Assembly (NCBI RefSeq): GCF_029338195.1
Contig: NZ_CP119779.1
Span: 1,426,001-1,490,000 of the forward strand
DNA length: 64,000 nucleotides
Source: Haloarcula litorea
Lineage (GTDB): Archaea > Halobacteriota > Halobacteria > Halobacteriales > Haloarculaceae
Direction of reading: 5' to 3'
Below are positions 1 to 9,854 of this stretch, in pieces. Under the pieces are notes generated by a model. The model did not search any database and was not told where the DNA came from. It worked only from the letters and a program-made list of their open reading frames with translations. The stretch's first letter is position 1. Every line of letters starts with the position of its first letter. The position numbers and the translations under genes were made by a program.

Positions 1-84
1 CGCACAGCCGGCGACGGCGGCGGTCGTTGCGGTCCCGATTCCGAGGAGGATACGTCGACGCGTCGGTGTCGATCTGTCTGACAT
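1..84 (-). CDS. Tat-exported lipoprotein, N-terminus only (cut by window edge)
   Basis: Only the first 28 codons lie in the window; the gene runs off the left end. The ATG reads leftward from position 84. The N-terminus has twin arginines (TPTRRRILLG), a short hydrophobic stretch and a lipobox (AVAGC), so the product is probably exported folded by the Tat pathway and lipid-anchored at the Cys. An AT-rich TATA-like element (rc of agttaata, about 112-119) lies about 28 nt upstream, which fits a leaderless transcript. The mature function cannot be seen; in haloarchaea such lipoproteins are often solute-binding proteins. Confidence 0.8.
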   Translation of the reverse strand, partial: MSDRSTPTRRRILLGIGTATTAAVAGCA

Positions 85-412
85 CGTCCACTCTGGAGAG
101 GGAGTGACAGATAGTTAATACATTTCGCAACTCCGACTAGAATCTCCCGAGAATCTCCCGAAAAGCGGACTCAAATGGACTGAGGCGGTCGTATCTCGTC
201 GAGTGGGCGAAAGCGTTTTGTCCTGATTCGTCCATACGTCCGACACGATGGACGTGCGCTCGAACGCCGCGGTCGGCGGGTGGTCCGTCCCGGTCCGTCC
301 CGGTCGAACCGTCCGCTCGCGGCGTCCGGTCCCGAGAGCCGACACCCGGCCAGCGGACCGCACGGCGGGTCGCCGGTGGTTTCTTGTCGACCGCTGGAGA
401 ACGCAGGAGGTG
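85..412. other. Intergenic stretch with divergent promoter elements
   Basis: This 328-bp stretch holds the promoter of the leftward lipoprotein gene and an 11-bp tandem duplication (gaatctcccga, about 140-160). A TATA-like gcgttttgtc near 209-218 sits about 30 nt before an ATG at 248 that is in frame with the downstream wHTH gene. Translation from 248 would add 55 residues rich in Arg and Pro, unlike haloarchaeal protein, so I read most of it as untranslated leader, though a longer protein is possible. Confidence 0.45.
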
Positions 413-691
413 ATGGATACGGTCCTCTGGCAGGTGCTCGCCGGTACCCGCGGGGGACCGAACCGAGCCCGTATCCTGCGTGCACTGGACGAGCGGCCAC
501 GGAACGCGAACCGCCTGGCGGATGACCTCGACCTGGCGTACAACACGGTTCGACACCACCTCGACGTACTCGAGGAGAGCGATGTCGTCACCAGCAGCGA
601 CGAGGACTACGGGACGGTCTACCTGCCGAGTGACCGGGCACGCGCTCACTGGGAGACGGTCGAACGAATCATCTCACAAGTCGACGAATGA
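413..691 (+). CDS. Short winged-helix transcriptional regulator
   Basis: A 92-residue protein that is essentially one winged-helix domain. It has the ArsR-like pattern of haloarchaeal regulators: a helix starting GPNRARILRAL, the recognition-helix region LAYNTVRHHLDVLEES, and a wing ending GTVYLPS. I placed the start at the ATG preceded by a full Shine-Dalgarno-like AGGAGGTG, although the spacing is very short. An in-frame ATG at 248 would give 147 residues with an Arg-rich, unlikely extension. The next gene, on the same strand, is a small membrane protein; this regulator plus membrane-protein pairing recurs in haloarchaea. Target unknown. Confidence 0.75.
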   Translation: MDTVLWQVLAGTRGGPNRARILRALDERPRNANRLADDLDLAYNTVRHHLDVLEESDVVTSSDEDYGTVYLPSDRARAHWETVERIISQVDE

Positions 692-752
692 ACCACGAAC
701 ACGAACCCAATCGACGGCCCCGCTCGCTACTCACCACGGCCGGAGGGCCGGG

Positions 753-1034
753 ATGAGCCTGATGCTCGACGCCGCCAGGGTCGCGGCGGCACTCAACATC
801 GCGCTGCTGCTCGGCCTGCTGGCCCTCTGGATGCGGACCTACCGGGAGATCCGCGCTCCGCTGACCCTCGGGTCGATGGTGTTCGCCGCGCTCCTGTTGG
901 CCGAGAACGTCGTCGCGCTGGCCTTCTACCTGCGCCCGCCACCGATGCCCGGGTTCGCCGTTCAGGTGATGATGGTGCTGCAGATCCTGGAGACGGCGGG
1001 CATCGGCGTCCTCGCGTACGTGACCTGGCAGTGA
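753..1034 (+). CDS. Small integral membrane protein paired with wHTH regulator
   Basis: A 93-residue protein with about three hydrophobic segments (roughly residues 9-22, 34-53 and 66-90) and few charged residues between them. It lies 61 nt after the wHTH gene on the same strand and is probably co-transcribed, resembling the haloarchaeal HTH/membrane-protein pairs in which the membrane protein has no known activity. A second ATG three codons in (762) is an alternative start. No catalytic motif is visible. Confidence 0.65.
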   Translation: MSLMLDAARVAAALNIALLLGLLALWMRTYREIRAPLTLGSMVFAALLLAENVVALAFYLRPPPMPGFAVQVMMVLQILETAGIGVLAYVTWQ

Positions 1035-1111
1035 GACGGGACCGCGACACGCGCCGCGGGGCGAGGGCGGAAAAGGCCGACGGTGGGCGACAGCGGCGGG
1101 GGTAACAGAGA

Positions 1112-1120
1112 GTTTTTATC
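1112..1120 (+). promoter_or_regulatory. TATA-like promoter element of psmB
   Basis: The T-rich element gtttttatc lies about 25 nt before the psmB ATG at 1143, the spacing expected for a haloarchaeal TATA box serving a leaderless or near-leaderless transcript. Confidence 0.5.
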
Positions 1121-1142
1121 CGACAGGGTACTTTGTCGGGGC

Positions 1143-1868
1143 ATGAACGGAAACGGGATCGGCGACATCAGCCTCCCCCACGCCGGCGACGCGCAGGTCG
1201 ACATCACGCAGTCGGAACTCGTCGAACACCCCGGGGACGTCCCCGGCCACGAGGCCGGCGACGTCGAGACGCTGAAGACCGGGACCACCACGGTCGGCCT
1301 GAAGGCCGACGACGGCGTCGTGCTGGCGACGGACATGCGGGCCAGCCTCGGCAACATGGTCTCCAGCAAGCAGGCCAAGAAGGTCGAGCAGATCCACCCG
1401 ACGGCCGCGATCACCATCTCCGGGTCCGTCTCGGCGGCCCAGTCGCTCATCAGCACCATCGAGGCCGAGGCCAAGCTCTACGAGATCCGCCGCGACAAGG
1501 AGATGTCGATGAACGCGCTGGCGTCGATGCTGGGCAACCTCCTGCGCTCGGGCGCGTACTTCATCGTCGTCCCCATCCTCGGCGGCGTCGACGACGAGGG
1601 CCCCCACATCTACAGTCTGGACGCGCTGGGCGGCCGCACCGAGGAGGAGTACACGGTCTCCGGTTCCGGGTCCCAGTTCGCGCTGGGCCTGCTGGAGAAC
1701 CGCTTCGAGGAGGACCTCTCGATGGACGAGGCCGAGGACCTGGCCATCGACGCCGTCCTGACGGCCATCGAGCGCGACACCGCCTCCGGCGACGGCCTCT
1801 ACGTCAGCCGCATCACCGCCGACGGCGTCGAGATCGACGAGTACGACGACCTCGACGAGCTGCGGTAA
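1143..1868 (+). CDS. psmB: Proteasome subunit beta
   Basis: A 241-residue catalytic subunit of the archaeal 20S proteasome (N-terminal nucleophile hydrolase, cytoplasmic). A 47-residue propeptide precedes the cleavage site KTG|TTTVGLK; removal exposes Thr48 as nucleophile. Counted from that Thr, Asp17 (VLATDMRAS) and Lys33 (SKQAKK) are in their usual places, so the active site is intact. The later pattern YTVSGSGSQFALGLLE matches the conserved SGS region. The ATG at 1143 was chosen over a GTG at 1083 because of the upstream TATA element and the usual propeptide length. Confidence 0.97.
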   Translation: MNGNGIGDISLPHAGDAQVDITQSELVEHPGDVPGHEAGDVETLKTGTTTVGLKADDGVVLATDMRASLGNMVSSKQAKKVEQIHPTAAITISGSVSAAQSLISTIEAEAKLYEIRRDKEMSMNALASMLGNLLRSGAYFIVVPILGGVDDEGPHIYSLDALGGRTEEEYTVSGSGSQFALGLLENRFEEDLSMDEAEDLAIDAVLTAIERDTASGDGLYVSRITADGVEIDEYDDLDELR

Positions 1869-1964
1869 CGCCGCTCCTGGGGTCGGCCGCGTGCGGTCGT
1901 GGCGCACACGGCCGGTGAACGCCGAAGTCTTAAACAGGCAGAACCCCGTAGCTCGGGGTATATT

Positions 1965-2513
1965 ATGAAGCACGTGAAGATTCCGCAGGACCGAATCGGT
2001 GTGCTGATCGGCGAGGGTGGTGAGACGATGCGCGAGATCGAGGACCGCGCCGAGGTCCGCCTCGACATCGACTCCGAGGACGGCACGGTGAAAGTCGAGA
2101 CCGTCGGCGACCCGGTGACGGCGCTGAAGGGGCCGGACATCGTGAAGGCCATCGGGCGCGGGTTCGCGCCCGAGGACGCGCTGGGACTGCTGGACGACGA
2201 TCTGATGATGCTCGAACTCATCGACATCGAGGCCGCCTCCCGGAACAAGAACGACTTCCGCCGGCAGAAGGGGCGGCTCATCGGCGAGGAGGGGCGCACC
2301 CGCGAACTGATGCAGGAGCTGACCGGTGCCAGCGTCGTCATCTACGGGTCGACGCTGGGGATCATCGGCGGCCCCGAGCAGGTCGACGCCGTCCGGGAGG
2401 CCGCCGAGATGATCCTCGACGGCGCGCCCCACGGCTCGGTCTACTCGTTCCTGGAACGCAAGCACAACGAGATGAAACACAAGGGGCTGGAGTACCACCA
2501 GTTCACCGGGTAG
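1965..2513 (+). CDS. KH-domain RNA-binding protein (Pno1/Dim2-like)
   Basis: A 182-residue protein with two KH domains. The first has the loop GEGG at residues 16-19 (IGVLIGEGGETMREIE); the second has GEEG in KGRLIGEEGRTRELM. This is the architecture of archaeal Pno1/Dim2 homologues, which in eukaryotes act in small-subunit ribosome assembly near the 3' end of 18S rRNA. That role is inferred here from the family. A TATA-like cttaaa lies about 35 nt upstream of the ATG. It follows psmB but has its own promoter. Confidence 0.9.
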   Translation: MKHVKIPQDRIGVLIGEGGETMREIEDRAEVRLDIDSEDGTVKVETVGDPVTALKGPDIVKAIGRGFAPEDALGLLDDDLMMLELIDIEAASRNKNDFRRQKGRLIGEEGRTRELMQELTGASVVIYGSTLGIIGGPEQVDAVREAAEMILDGAPHGSVYSFLERKHNEMKHKGLEYHQFTG

Positions 2514-2551
2514 CCCCGGTCGTTTTTTCGTCCCCGACCCGAACGTGGGGT

Positions 2552-2920
2552 ATGGAGAAACGCTCGCTCGATCGGGCCTTCGACGGCATCGAGGAGGCGT
2601 GGTCGCCCCACGTCGGTGCCGAACTGAACGGGCAGGCGCTCAAGCTCGCACGCGCGGAGGACGAGTTCGTCTGGCACCGCCACGAGGACGCCGACGAGCT
2701 GTTCCTCGTCCGCGACGGGCGGTTGCGCATCGAGTTCCGCGAGGCCGCGGACGTGGTGCTGGAACCGGGCGAGCTGGTCGTCGTCCCCGCCGGCGTCGAA
2801 CACCGCCCGGTGGCGGAGCCGACCGCGGAGCTGCTGCTGTTCGAACCGACACAGACCCGCAACACGGGCGACGTCGAGACCGACCTGACACAGACCGAGC
2901 GCCGCGAGGTGGACCCCTGA
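2552..2920 (+). CDS. Cupin-domain protein
   Basis: A 122-residue single-domain cupin. Motif 1 is visible as WHRHEDADELFLVRDG with His42, His44 and Glu49, and motif 2 as EPGELVVVPAGVEH with His84, so the 2-His/Glu/His metal site is complete. Substrate unknown; small cupins serve as metal-dependent isomerases, dioxygenases or sugar-binding proteins. A T-rich TATA-like element (gttttttcg, about 2522-2530) sits about 25 nt before the ATG. No functional link to the flanking KH and AAA genes is evident. Confidence 0.88.
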   Translation: MEKRSLDRAFDGIEEAWSPHVGAELNGQALKLARAEDEFVWHRHEDADELFLVRDGRLRIEFREAADVVLEPGELVVVPAGVEHRPVAEPTAELLLFEPTQTRNTGDVETDLTQTERREVDP

Positions 2921-3081
2921 CGCGGTCGGCGTCGGCCTCCCGTGGCCGGTCGTCCACGGTCCCCGTCCGGTCCGTCGAGTGGCTCGTGCCTGCCGCCGCC
3001 CGTCCCGACGGGACGCCGCCAGCCGGTTCCCGCGGGCGTAAGGTATAACGCTGCAGACACTCAACAACGGGAGAGAACACC

Positions 3082-4134
3082 GTGGGCGAGGACACCGACG
3101 GCAGCACGGACACCGAGGGCCAGACGGTCGGGGACGTGATGGACCGGCTCGAACGGCTCCGGAGCGAGGACGAGGACCGGGCCGAGAGCGCCTCGCGGGG
3201 CGTCCTGCTCGACCAGCTCCGGGAGGTCGAGCAACGGCTGCTGGCGTTCGGCGAGGCGCTGGGCGGCGATCCCGACGACGTGACCGACCTCCCCTTCACC
3301 GAGGAGGCGGGGCTGGACCGGATGCCCGAACCGCTGTACGTCCGCCACGACACGGAGATGCTGAATCAGGTCACGTCCTGGCTGCTGCAGGACCAGCACA
3401 TCGGCCTCGTCAGCCCGTACGGGACCGGGAAGTCCGCGTTCCGGGAGATCGTCCTGCGGGACCTCTCGAAACACGACGACTTCGTCGTCACGCACCTGGA
3501 CAACCCCCGGGAGACGACGCCGCGGGCGCTGTACCGGGCGGTGCTGGAGGCGGCCTACGCCGCCGGCTTCTCGGTGTCGTTCGGTAACTACTCGCAGGTC
3601 CGCAACGGCATCCCGTGGGCGACCGCCGAGGCCAAGGACGCCGTCCACGAAGTGATGGGGCGGGTCCGGGGCCACGGCAAGACCCTGCTCCTGGTCGTCG
3701 ACGAGATCGAGGTGCTGAAGCCGGATCTGCTGTCGCCCCTGCAGGTGGCCGGCGACGCCGGCGTGCGCCTCTTCCTCACGGGGACCCCCGAGGGGAAGCG
3801 CCGCGTCGCCGAGATCCGCGGGACGCTGGACTCGCGGCTGCGCTACTACGAGGGGATCGACCCGTTCTCGCCCGACGACGTGGCCGAGTACGTCGCTCGC
3901 TCGCTCGCGTACTTCCGGGACGAGCCCTACGAGGGGCAGGCTCCGGACCTGTTCACGCGGGCGGCCATCGAGGACGTCCACGACCGGACCGAGGGCGTCC
4001 CCCGGGAGGTCCGCATCGAGTGCCGCGAACTGTTCACGCGGGCGGCGTTCGTCTGGTACCGGACCGGACAGGACGTCGACCGCGTCCAGGTGACGCCGGA
4101 GATGCGCCACCGGCGGTTCGGGATGGGGTACTGA
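3082..4134 (+). CDS. AAA-family ATPase (Orc1/Cdc6- or ExeA-like)
   Basis: A 350-residue protein starting at GTG. After about 80 residues rich in charged helix comes a P-loop (SPYGTGKS, 111-118), then a Walker B motif (TLLLVVDEIE, around 197-206), a sensor-1-like strand (FLTGTPEG) and a sensor-2-like GVPREVRIECR near residue 310. This order matches the AAA module of Orc1/Cdc6 and ExeA-type ATPases. No C-terminal winged helix follows, since the protein ends about 40 residues after sensor 2, so origin binding is not implied. Partner unknown. Confidence 0.8.
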   Translation: MGEDTDGSTDTEGQTVGDVMDRLERLRSEDEDRAESASRGVLLDQLREVEQRLLAFGEALGGDPDDVTDLPFTEEAGLDRMPEPLYVRHDTEMLNQVTSWLLQDQHIGLVSPYGTGKSAFREIVLRDLSKHDDFVVTHLDNPRETTPRALYRAVLEAAYAAGFSVSFGNYSQVRNGIPWATAEAKDAVHEVMGRVRGHGKTLLLVVDEIEVLKPDLLSPLQVAGDAGVRLFLTGTPEGKRRVAEIRGTLDSRLRYYEGIDPFSPDDVAEYVARSLAYFRDEPYEGQAPDLFTRAAIEDVHDRTEGVPREVRIECRELFTRAAFVWYRTGQDVDRVQVTPEMRHRRFGMGY

Positions 4135-4170
4135 GAACGAGCGACGGCGCTCGTCCGCCGACCGCCGTCG

Positions 4171-4332
4171 TCACACGTGGTTGATGAACGTGACCGCCGT
4201 CGAGCCACAGGTCTCACAGCGCGGGTCGTCGGTACCGGTCTCGACCTGGAACACGGCTCCACAGTCCGCACACTCGTACTTGTCCGCGCCGGCCGACCCG
4301 AACAGTTCCGTGATGCTGTCGAGGACGCCCAT
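4171..4332 (-). CDS. Mini zinc-ribbon protein (53 aa)
   Basis: A 53-residue protein with a short amphipathic N-terminal helix (MGVLDSITELFG) and a zinc ribbon with two CxxC knuckles (YECADCG and RCETCG). Translation from the upstream ATG at 4440 would add 36 unsupported residues, so the internal ATG was taken. Its layout matches two other mini proteins in this window (12281 and 27933), suggesting a paralogous family. Zinc binding is inferred from the cysteines; role unknown. Confidence 0.75.
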   Translation of the reverse strand: MGVLDSITELFGSAGADKYECADCGAVFQVETGTDDPRCETCGSTAVTFINHV

Positions 4333-4503
4333 TCGGGACACCTCCACCGATATGTTCGTGCCACTCGATAACAAAGGTGACCGATAGTTCACGCCTACTC
4401 CGCACCGTCCGGCGTCGAGAACGGTATTTAAACTACCCACGTTATACAGTCACACACCGTCACAGGGGCGTGCAGTGTGGCGATGCGTCCGCCGGCACGG
4501 AAA

Positions 4504-4513
4504 GCTTTATATA
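4504..4513 (+). promoter_or_regulatory. Promoter (BRE + TATA) of the thermosome gene
   Basis: The purine-rich cggaaag followed by ctttatata forms a strong BRE/TATA pair about 30 nt before the thermosome ATG, a near-consensus archaeal promoter suited to a highly expressed, heat-inducible gene. A second AT-rich patch (tatttaaac, around 4423) lies further upstream and could serve either direction. Confidence 0.7.
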
Positions 4514-4539
4514 GAATCACAATCAATCATCGTCTGACT

Positions 4540-6231
<1,692 letters not shown>

Positions 6232-6349
6232 GCGCCCCCTTGAGAACGCCACCCACTCCAGCCGTCTGACTCGCCGCACCGCTCACGAACCGACCTTCTC
6301 TCTATCTCCACGCCCGGAGCCGACGGCTCGTCGACTCGCTGACGGCCCC

Positions 6350-7528
6350 TCACACCCGCTCGACGAGCGTCGCGATGCCCTGTCCGAAGCCGATACACAT
6401 CGTACAGAGCCCGTAGCGGCCGTCACAGGCGTCCAGTTGGGAAGGTAGTTTCCCGAGCAGCGCCGCCCCCGTCGCCCCCAGCGGGTGGCCGTGGGCGATG
6501 GCCCCGCCCCAGACGTTCGTCCGGTCCCAGTCCGCGCCCGTCTCGGCGAGCCACGCGGCGACGACGGGCGCGAACGCCTCGTTGACCTCGAAGCGGTCGA
6601 TCTCGTCGACCGCGAGGTCGTTGCGCTCCAGCACCTCCTCGGTGGCGGGGATGGGGCCGGTGAGCATCGTCGTCGGGTCGACGCCGACGACGGCGGTGTC
6701 GACGATCCGGACCAGCGGGTCCCAGCCGCGTGCCTCGCAGGCCGCCCCGGAGGCGACCAGCGTCGCGGCCGCGCCGTCGACGATGCCCGAGGCGTTGCCG
6801 GGGTGGACGACCCCGTCGCCCGCTTCGCGGAAGGCCAGCGGCAGCTCCCCGAGCGCCTCGACGGTCGTCTCGGGCCGGGGGTGTTCGTCCTCGGCGACGG
6901 TGACGCGCTCGCCCTCCAGCGTCGTCTCGACGGGGACGACCTGCCGGTCGTGTGCGCCCGCCTCGGCGGCCGCGGCCCAGCGGCGCTGTGAGTCGACGGC
7001 GAGCTCGTCGAGTTCGGTCCGGGAGAACCCCCACTGCTCGGCGATGCGCTCGGCCCCCTCGCCCTGGGTCGTCAGCTCGTCGAAGTGCTCGAAGTAGGTG
7101 TCGGTGACGCCGCCGGGGTCGGCGTAGCTGTGGCCCTCGCCGGGCGTGTCGCTGCCCATCGGCACGCGGGTTATGTGCTCGACGCCGCCGGCGACCAGCA
7201 GGTCCGCCAGCCCGCCACGGACCTGGCCGGCGGCGAAGTTCGCCGCCTGCTGGCCGGAGCCACACATCCGGTTCAGCTGCACACCGGGGACGGAGTCGCC
7301 CCAGCCGGCGACCATCGGCGCGATCCGGCCGACGTTCAGTCCCTGTTCGCCGACCGGGACGACACAGCCGTAGACGACGTCCTCGATCTCGGGGCCGTCG
7401 AAGCCGTTCCGCGCTTCGAGCGCTCGGAGCGGCTCGGCCGCGAGGTCCTGGGGGTGGGTGTCGCGGAACGACCCGTCGCGGGCACCGAACGGCGTCCGGA
7501 CCGCGTCGACGATGTACGCCTCTCGCAT
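6350..7528 (-). CDS. Acetyl-CoA C-acyltransferase (thiolase)
   Basis: A 392-residue thiolase. The nucleophile is Cys89 in NRMCGSGQQA, the catalytic His348 is in HGHPLGATGA, and the second Cys378 lies in CTMCIGFGQG near the C-terminus. All three residues are present, so it should catalyse thiolytic cleavage of 3-ketoacyl-CoA or the reverse condensation. Haloarchaea use such enzymes in fatty-acid and branched-chain degradation or polyhydroxyalkanoate synthesis, and the context does not discriminate. It is convergent with the thermosome gene (118 nt apart) and no partner beta-oxidation gene is adjacent. Confidence 0.95.
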   Translation of the reverse strand: MREAYIVDAVRTPFGARDGSFRDTHPQDLAAEPLRALEARNGFDGPEIEDVVYGCVVPVGEQGLNVGRIAPMVAGWGDSVPGVQLNRMCGSGQQAANFAAGQVRGGLADLLVAGGVEHITRVPMGSDTPGEGHSYADPGGVTDTYFEHFDELTTQGEGAERIAEQWGFSRTELDELAVDSQRRWAAAAEAGAHDRQVVPVETTLEGERVTVAEDEHPRPETTVEALGELPLAFREAGDGVVHPGNASGIVDGAAATLVASGAACEARGWDPLVRIVDTAVVGVDPTTMLTGPIPATEEVLERNDLAVDEIDRFEVNEAFAPVVAAWLAETGADWDRTNVWGGAIAHGHPLGATGAALLGKLPSQLDACDGRYGLCTMCIGFGQGIATLVERV

Positions 7529-7573
7529 AGGCCGAGTGGAGGAGCGGCGGTCACATCACTGTTCGGCCCGCGC

Positions 7574-8836
7574 TCAGTCGTCGTCGGCCCCGACGAGCGG
7601 CTCGCCCGGCTCCGCCGCGTCGTAGCGGTGACACGAGACCGAACAGCCGTTGACGGCCGTCTCGTCGGGCGACTCGCGCTCGCAGACGGTCGGGACCGCG
7701 TCGGCGAGCCGGCCGGCCGCGCGCTCGCGGTCCCCGTCGGCGACGGCCGCCGCGGCGTCGGCGACGGCCGCCTCGACCGGCTCGTCGGGCACCGGCTCCC
7801 CGAGACCGAGGGCGGCCCGCACCGCTCCGGGCTCGTCGGCGTCGGTCGCCGCCGGCGGGAGTTCCTCGGTCGCGGCCGCGAACCGGAAGCGGGCGACCGC
7901 GCGCCAGACGTCGTCGGGCAGGTCGACGCCGTCGGGCTGGATCAGGTCGGGACAGCGGGTGTGGAACCGACAGCCGCCGGGCGGGTCGGCGGGGTCGGGG
8001 ACGCTCTCGGTCAGCGGCCGGCCCAGCCCCCGCTCGCCGGGGTCCAGGCTCGGGACGCTGTCGAGCAACAGCCGGGTGTAGGGGTGGGCCGGGCTGGACA
8101 GCACCTCGTCGGTCGGTCCGCGCTCGACGATCTCCCCGAGGTACAGCACCGCCACGCGGTCGCAGAACCGCCGGACGGTGTCGAGGTCGTGGCTGATGAA
8201 CAGCACCGAGACGTCGAAGGACTCGCGGATCTCCGACAGCAGACCCAGGAGCTCGGCCTCCGTGCGGGCGTCCAGCGCGCTCGTGGGTTCGTCGGCCACG
8301 ACGAGGTCGGGGTCGACGGTCAGCGCGCGGGCGATCGAGAGGCGCTGTTTCTCCCCGTCGGAGAACTCGTGGGGGTAGCGGTCGACGTCGTCGGCCGACA
8401 GCCCGACCCGTTCGAGCAGGTCCGCGACGATGGTCTCGCGGCGATCGGCGTCGTCCAGCCCGTGGAGCCGTAGCGGCTCTGCGACGGCCCGGCCGACCCG
8501 CGTCCGGGGGTCGAACGCCTCGTTGGGGTCCTGCACCACGAGCTGGACGCGCCGTCGGAACTCCCGCTTGGCGGCCCCCGAGAGCGCCGAGACGGGCGTC
8601 CCCTCGAACCGGACCTCGCCGTCGGTCGGCTCCTCCAGGCCGAGGACGGTGTGGGCCGTCGTCGTCTTCCCGCTGCCGGACTCGCCGACGAGGCCGACCG
8701 TCTCGCCGCGGCCGACGGCGAACGTGACGCCGTCGACGGCCCGGACGCGGCCGACCTCCCGCCGGAGCAGCCCCTCCGTGACGGGGAAGTGCGTTTTCAG
8801 GTCCTCGACGGCAAGCAGCGGCGGGTCCTCAGTCAT
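7574..8836 (-). CDS. ABC transporter ATPase, dipeptide/oligopeptide type (second ATPase)
   Basis: A 420-residue ATPase with Walker A GESGSGKTTT (51-60), signature EFSDGEKQRLSIARAL (a DG variant of the usual GG), Walker B VVADEPTSALD and the switch His in FISHDLDTV. The C-terminal Opp/Dpp extension carries several cysteines (GCRFHTRCP and a final NGCSVSCHRYD), typical of the OppF/DppF group. Its start overlaps the preceding ATPase gene by 8 nt, so the two are translationally coupled. Substrate class is inferred from family only. Confidence 0.92.
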   Translation of the reverse strand: MTEDPPLLAVEDLKTHFPVTEGLLRREVGRVRAVDGVTFAVGRGETVGLVGESGSGKTTTAHTVLGLEEPTDGEVRFEGTPVSALSGAAKREFRRRVQLVVQDPNEAFDPRTRVGRAVAEPLRLHGLDDADRRETIVADLLERVGLSADDVDRYPHEFSDGEKQRLSIARALTVDPDLVVADEPTSALDARTEAELLGLLSEIRESFDVSVLFISHDLDTVRRFCDRVAVLYLGEIVERGPTDEVLSSPAHPYTRLLLDSVPSLDPGERGLGRPLTESVPDPADPPGGCRFHTRCPDLIQPDGVDLPDDVWRAVARFRFAAATEELPPAATDADEPGAVRAALGLGEPVPDEPVEAAVADAAAAVADGDRERAAGRLADAVPTVCERESPDETAVNGCSVSCHRYDAAEPGEPLVGADDD

Positions 8837-9854
8837 CGCCCTCACCCCGTGCGAGCGGGCGGGCGTCGCGGGCGGCCGCCCGGACCTCGGCCAGTCGGTC
8901 GCCGTCGTCGTAGTGGACACAGGAGGCGCGGTGCGTGTGGTCGCCGTCGACGGAGTGTGCGGGCGGTTGCTCGCCGCCCGCGCAGGCGTCGACGGCGTGG
9001 GGACACTCGGCCCGGAAGCGACAGCCGTCGTCGGGTACCTCGCTGCGGGCGGGGCGGTCCGGGCGGCGCGCCACCCCGTCGTAGCTGCCGAACAGCGCCT
9101 GGGTGTAGGGGTGGGCCGGACGGTCGAAGACCGCCTCGACGGGGCCGCGCTCGACGATGGTCCCGCCGAACAGCACCAGCACGCGGTCGGCGATCTCCGA
9201 GACGACCCGGAGGTCGTGGGTCACGAGCAACAACCCCATCCCGTCGTCGAGCAGGTCCCGGAACAGCCCCAGCAGCCGGGCCTGGACGGTCACGTCGACG
9301 GCGGTGGTCGGCTCGTCGGCGATCAGCAGATCGGGGTCGGCCGCCAGCGCGATGGCGATGGCGACCCGCTGGCGCATCCCGCCGGAGAACTCGTGGGGGT
9401 AGTCGTCGACTCGGGCCGCGGGGTTGGGGATGCCGACGCGCCGGAGCCGCTCGACGGCGACCCGCCGGGCCGCCTCGTCGTCCACGTCCCGGTGGGTCGT
9501 GACGGCCTCGACGAGCTGCTCGCCGACGGTGTAGACCGGGTCCAGCGCGTGCTGTGGGTTCTGGAAGACGTGGCCGATGCGGTCCCCCCGGACCGACCGG
9601 AGGTCTCCCTCCCCGAGCGCCTCCCCGTCGAACCGGACGCTGCCGCCGACCCGCTCGGCGGGCGGGGACGGGACCAGGCCCGTCAGGGACTCGCAGGTGA
9701 CGCTCTTGCCGCTGCCGGACTCGCCGACGAGACAGACCGCCTCCCCGCGGTCGACGCTGAAGCTCACCCCCTCGACGGCCCTGACGAGACCGTCGTCGGT
9801 GTGGATGTGGGTCCGGAGGTCGTCGACGGCCAGCAGGGGGTCGGCGTCGGTCAC
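8829..9854 (-). CDS. ABC transporter ATPase, dipeptide/oligopeptide type (first ATPase)
   Basis: A 341-residue ATPase of the OppD/DppD group. Walker A is [10 protein letters not shown] (44-53), the signature is [16 protein letters not shown], Walker B is [12 protein letters not shown], and the switch is LLVTHDLRV. The C-terminal Opp/Dpp domain [15 protein letters not shown] is present. The start is a GTG whose GTGA overlaps the TGA of the permease gene, and its own stop overlaps the next ATPase, so permease, first ATPase and second ATPase form one coupled minus-strand operon. Confidence 0.92.
   Translation of the reverse strand: MTDADPLLAVDDLRTHIHTDDGLVRAVEGVSFSVDRGEAVCLVGESGSGKSVTCESLTGLVPSPPAERVGGSVRFDGEALGEGDLRSVRGDRIGHVFQNPQHALDPVYTVGEQLVEAVTTHRDVDDEAARRVAVERLRRVGIPNPAARVDDYPHEFSGGMRQRVAIAIALAADPDLLIADEPTTAVDVTVQARLLGLFRDLLDDGMGLLLVTHDLRVVSEIADRVLVLFGGTIVERGPVEAVFDRPAHPYTQALFGSYDGVARRPDRPARSEVPDDGCRFRAECPHAVDACAGGEQPPAHSVDGDHTHRASCVHYDDGDRLAEVRAAARDARPLARGEGDD

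Noticed and set aside
248-412. N-terminal extension of the first wHTH regulator from the ATG at 248
   Set aside because: The extra 55 residues are rich in Arg and Pro, unlike haloarchaeal proteins, and a Shine-Dalgarno-like sequence sits before the ATG at 413. The TATA-like element near 210 keeps this slightly open.
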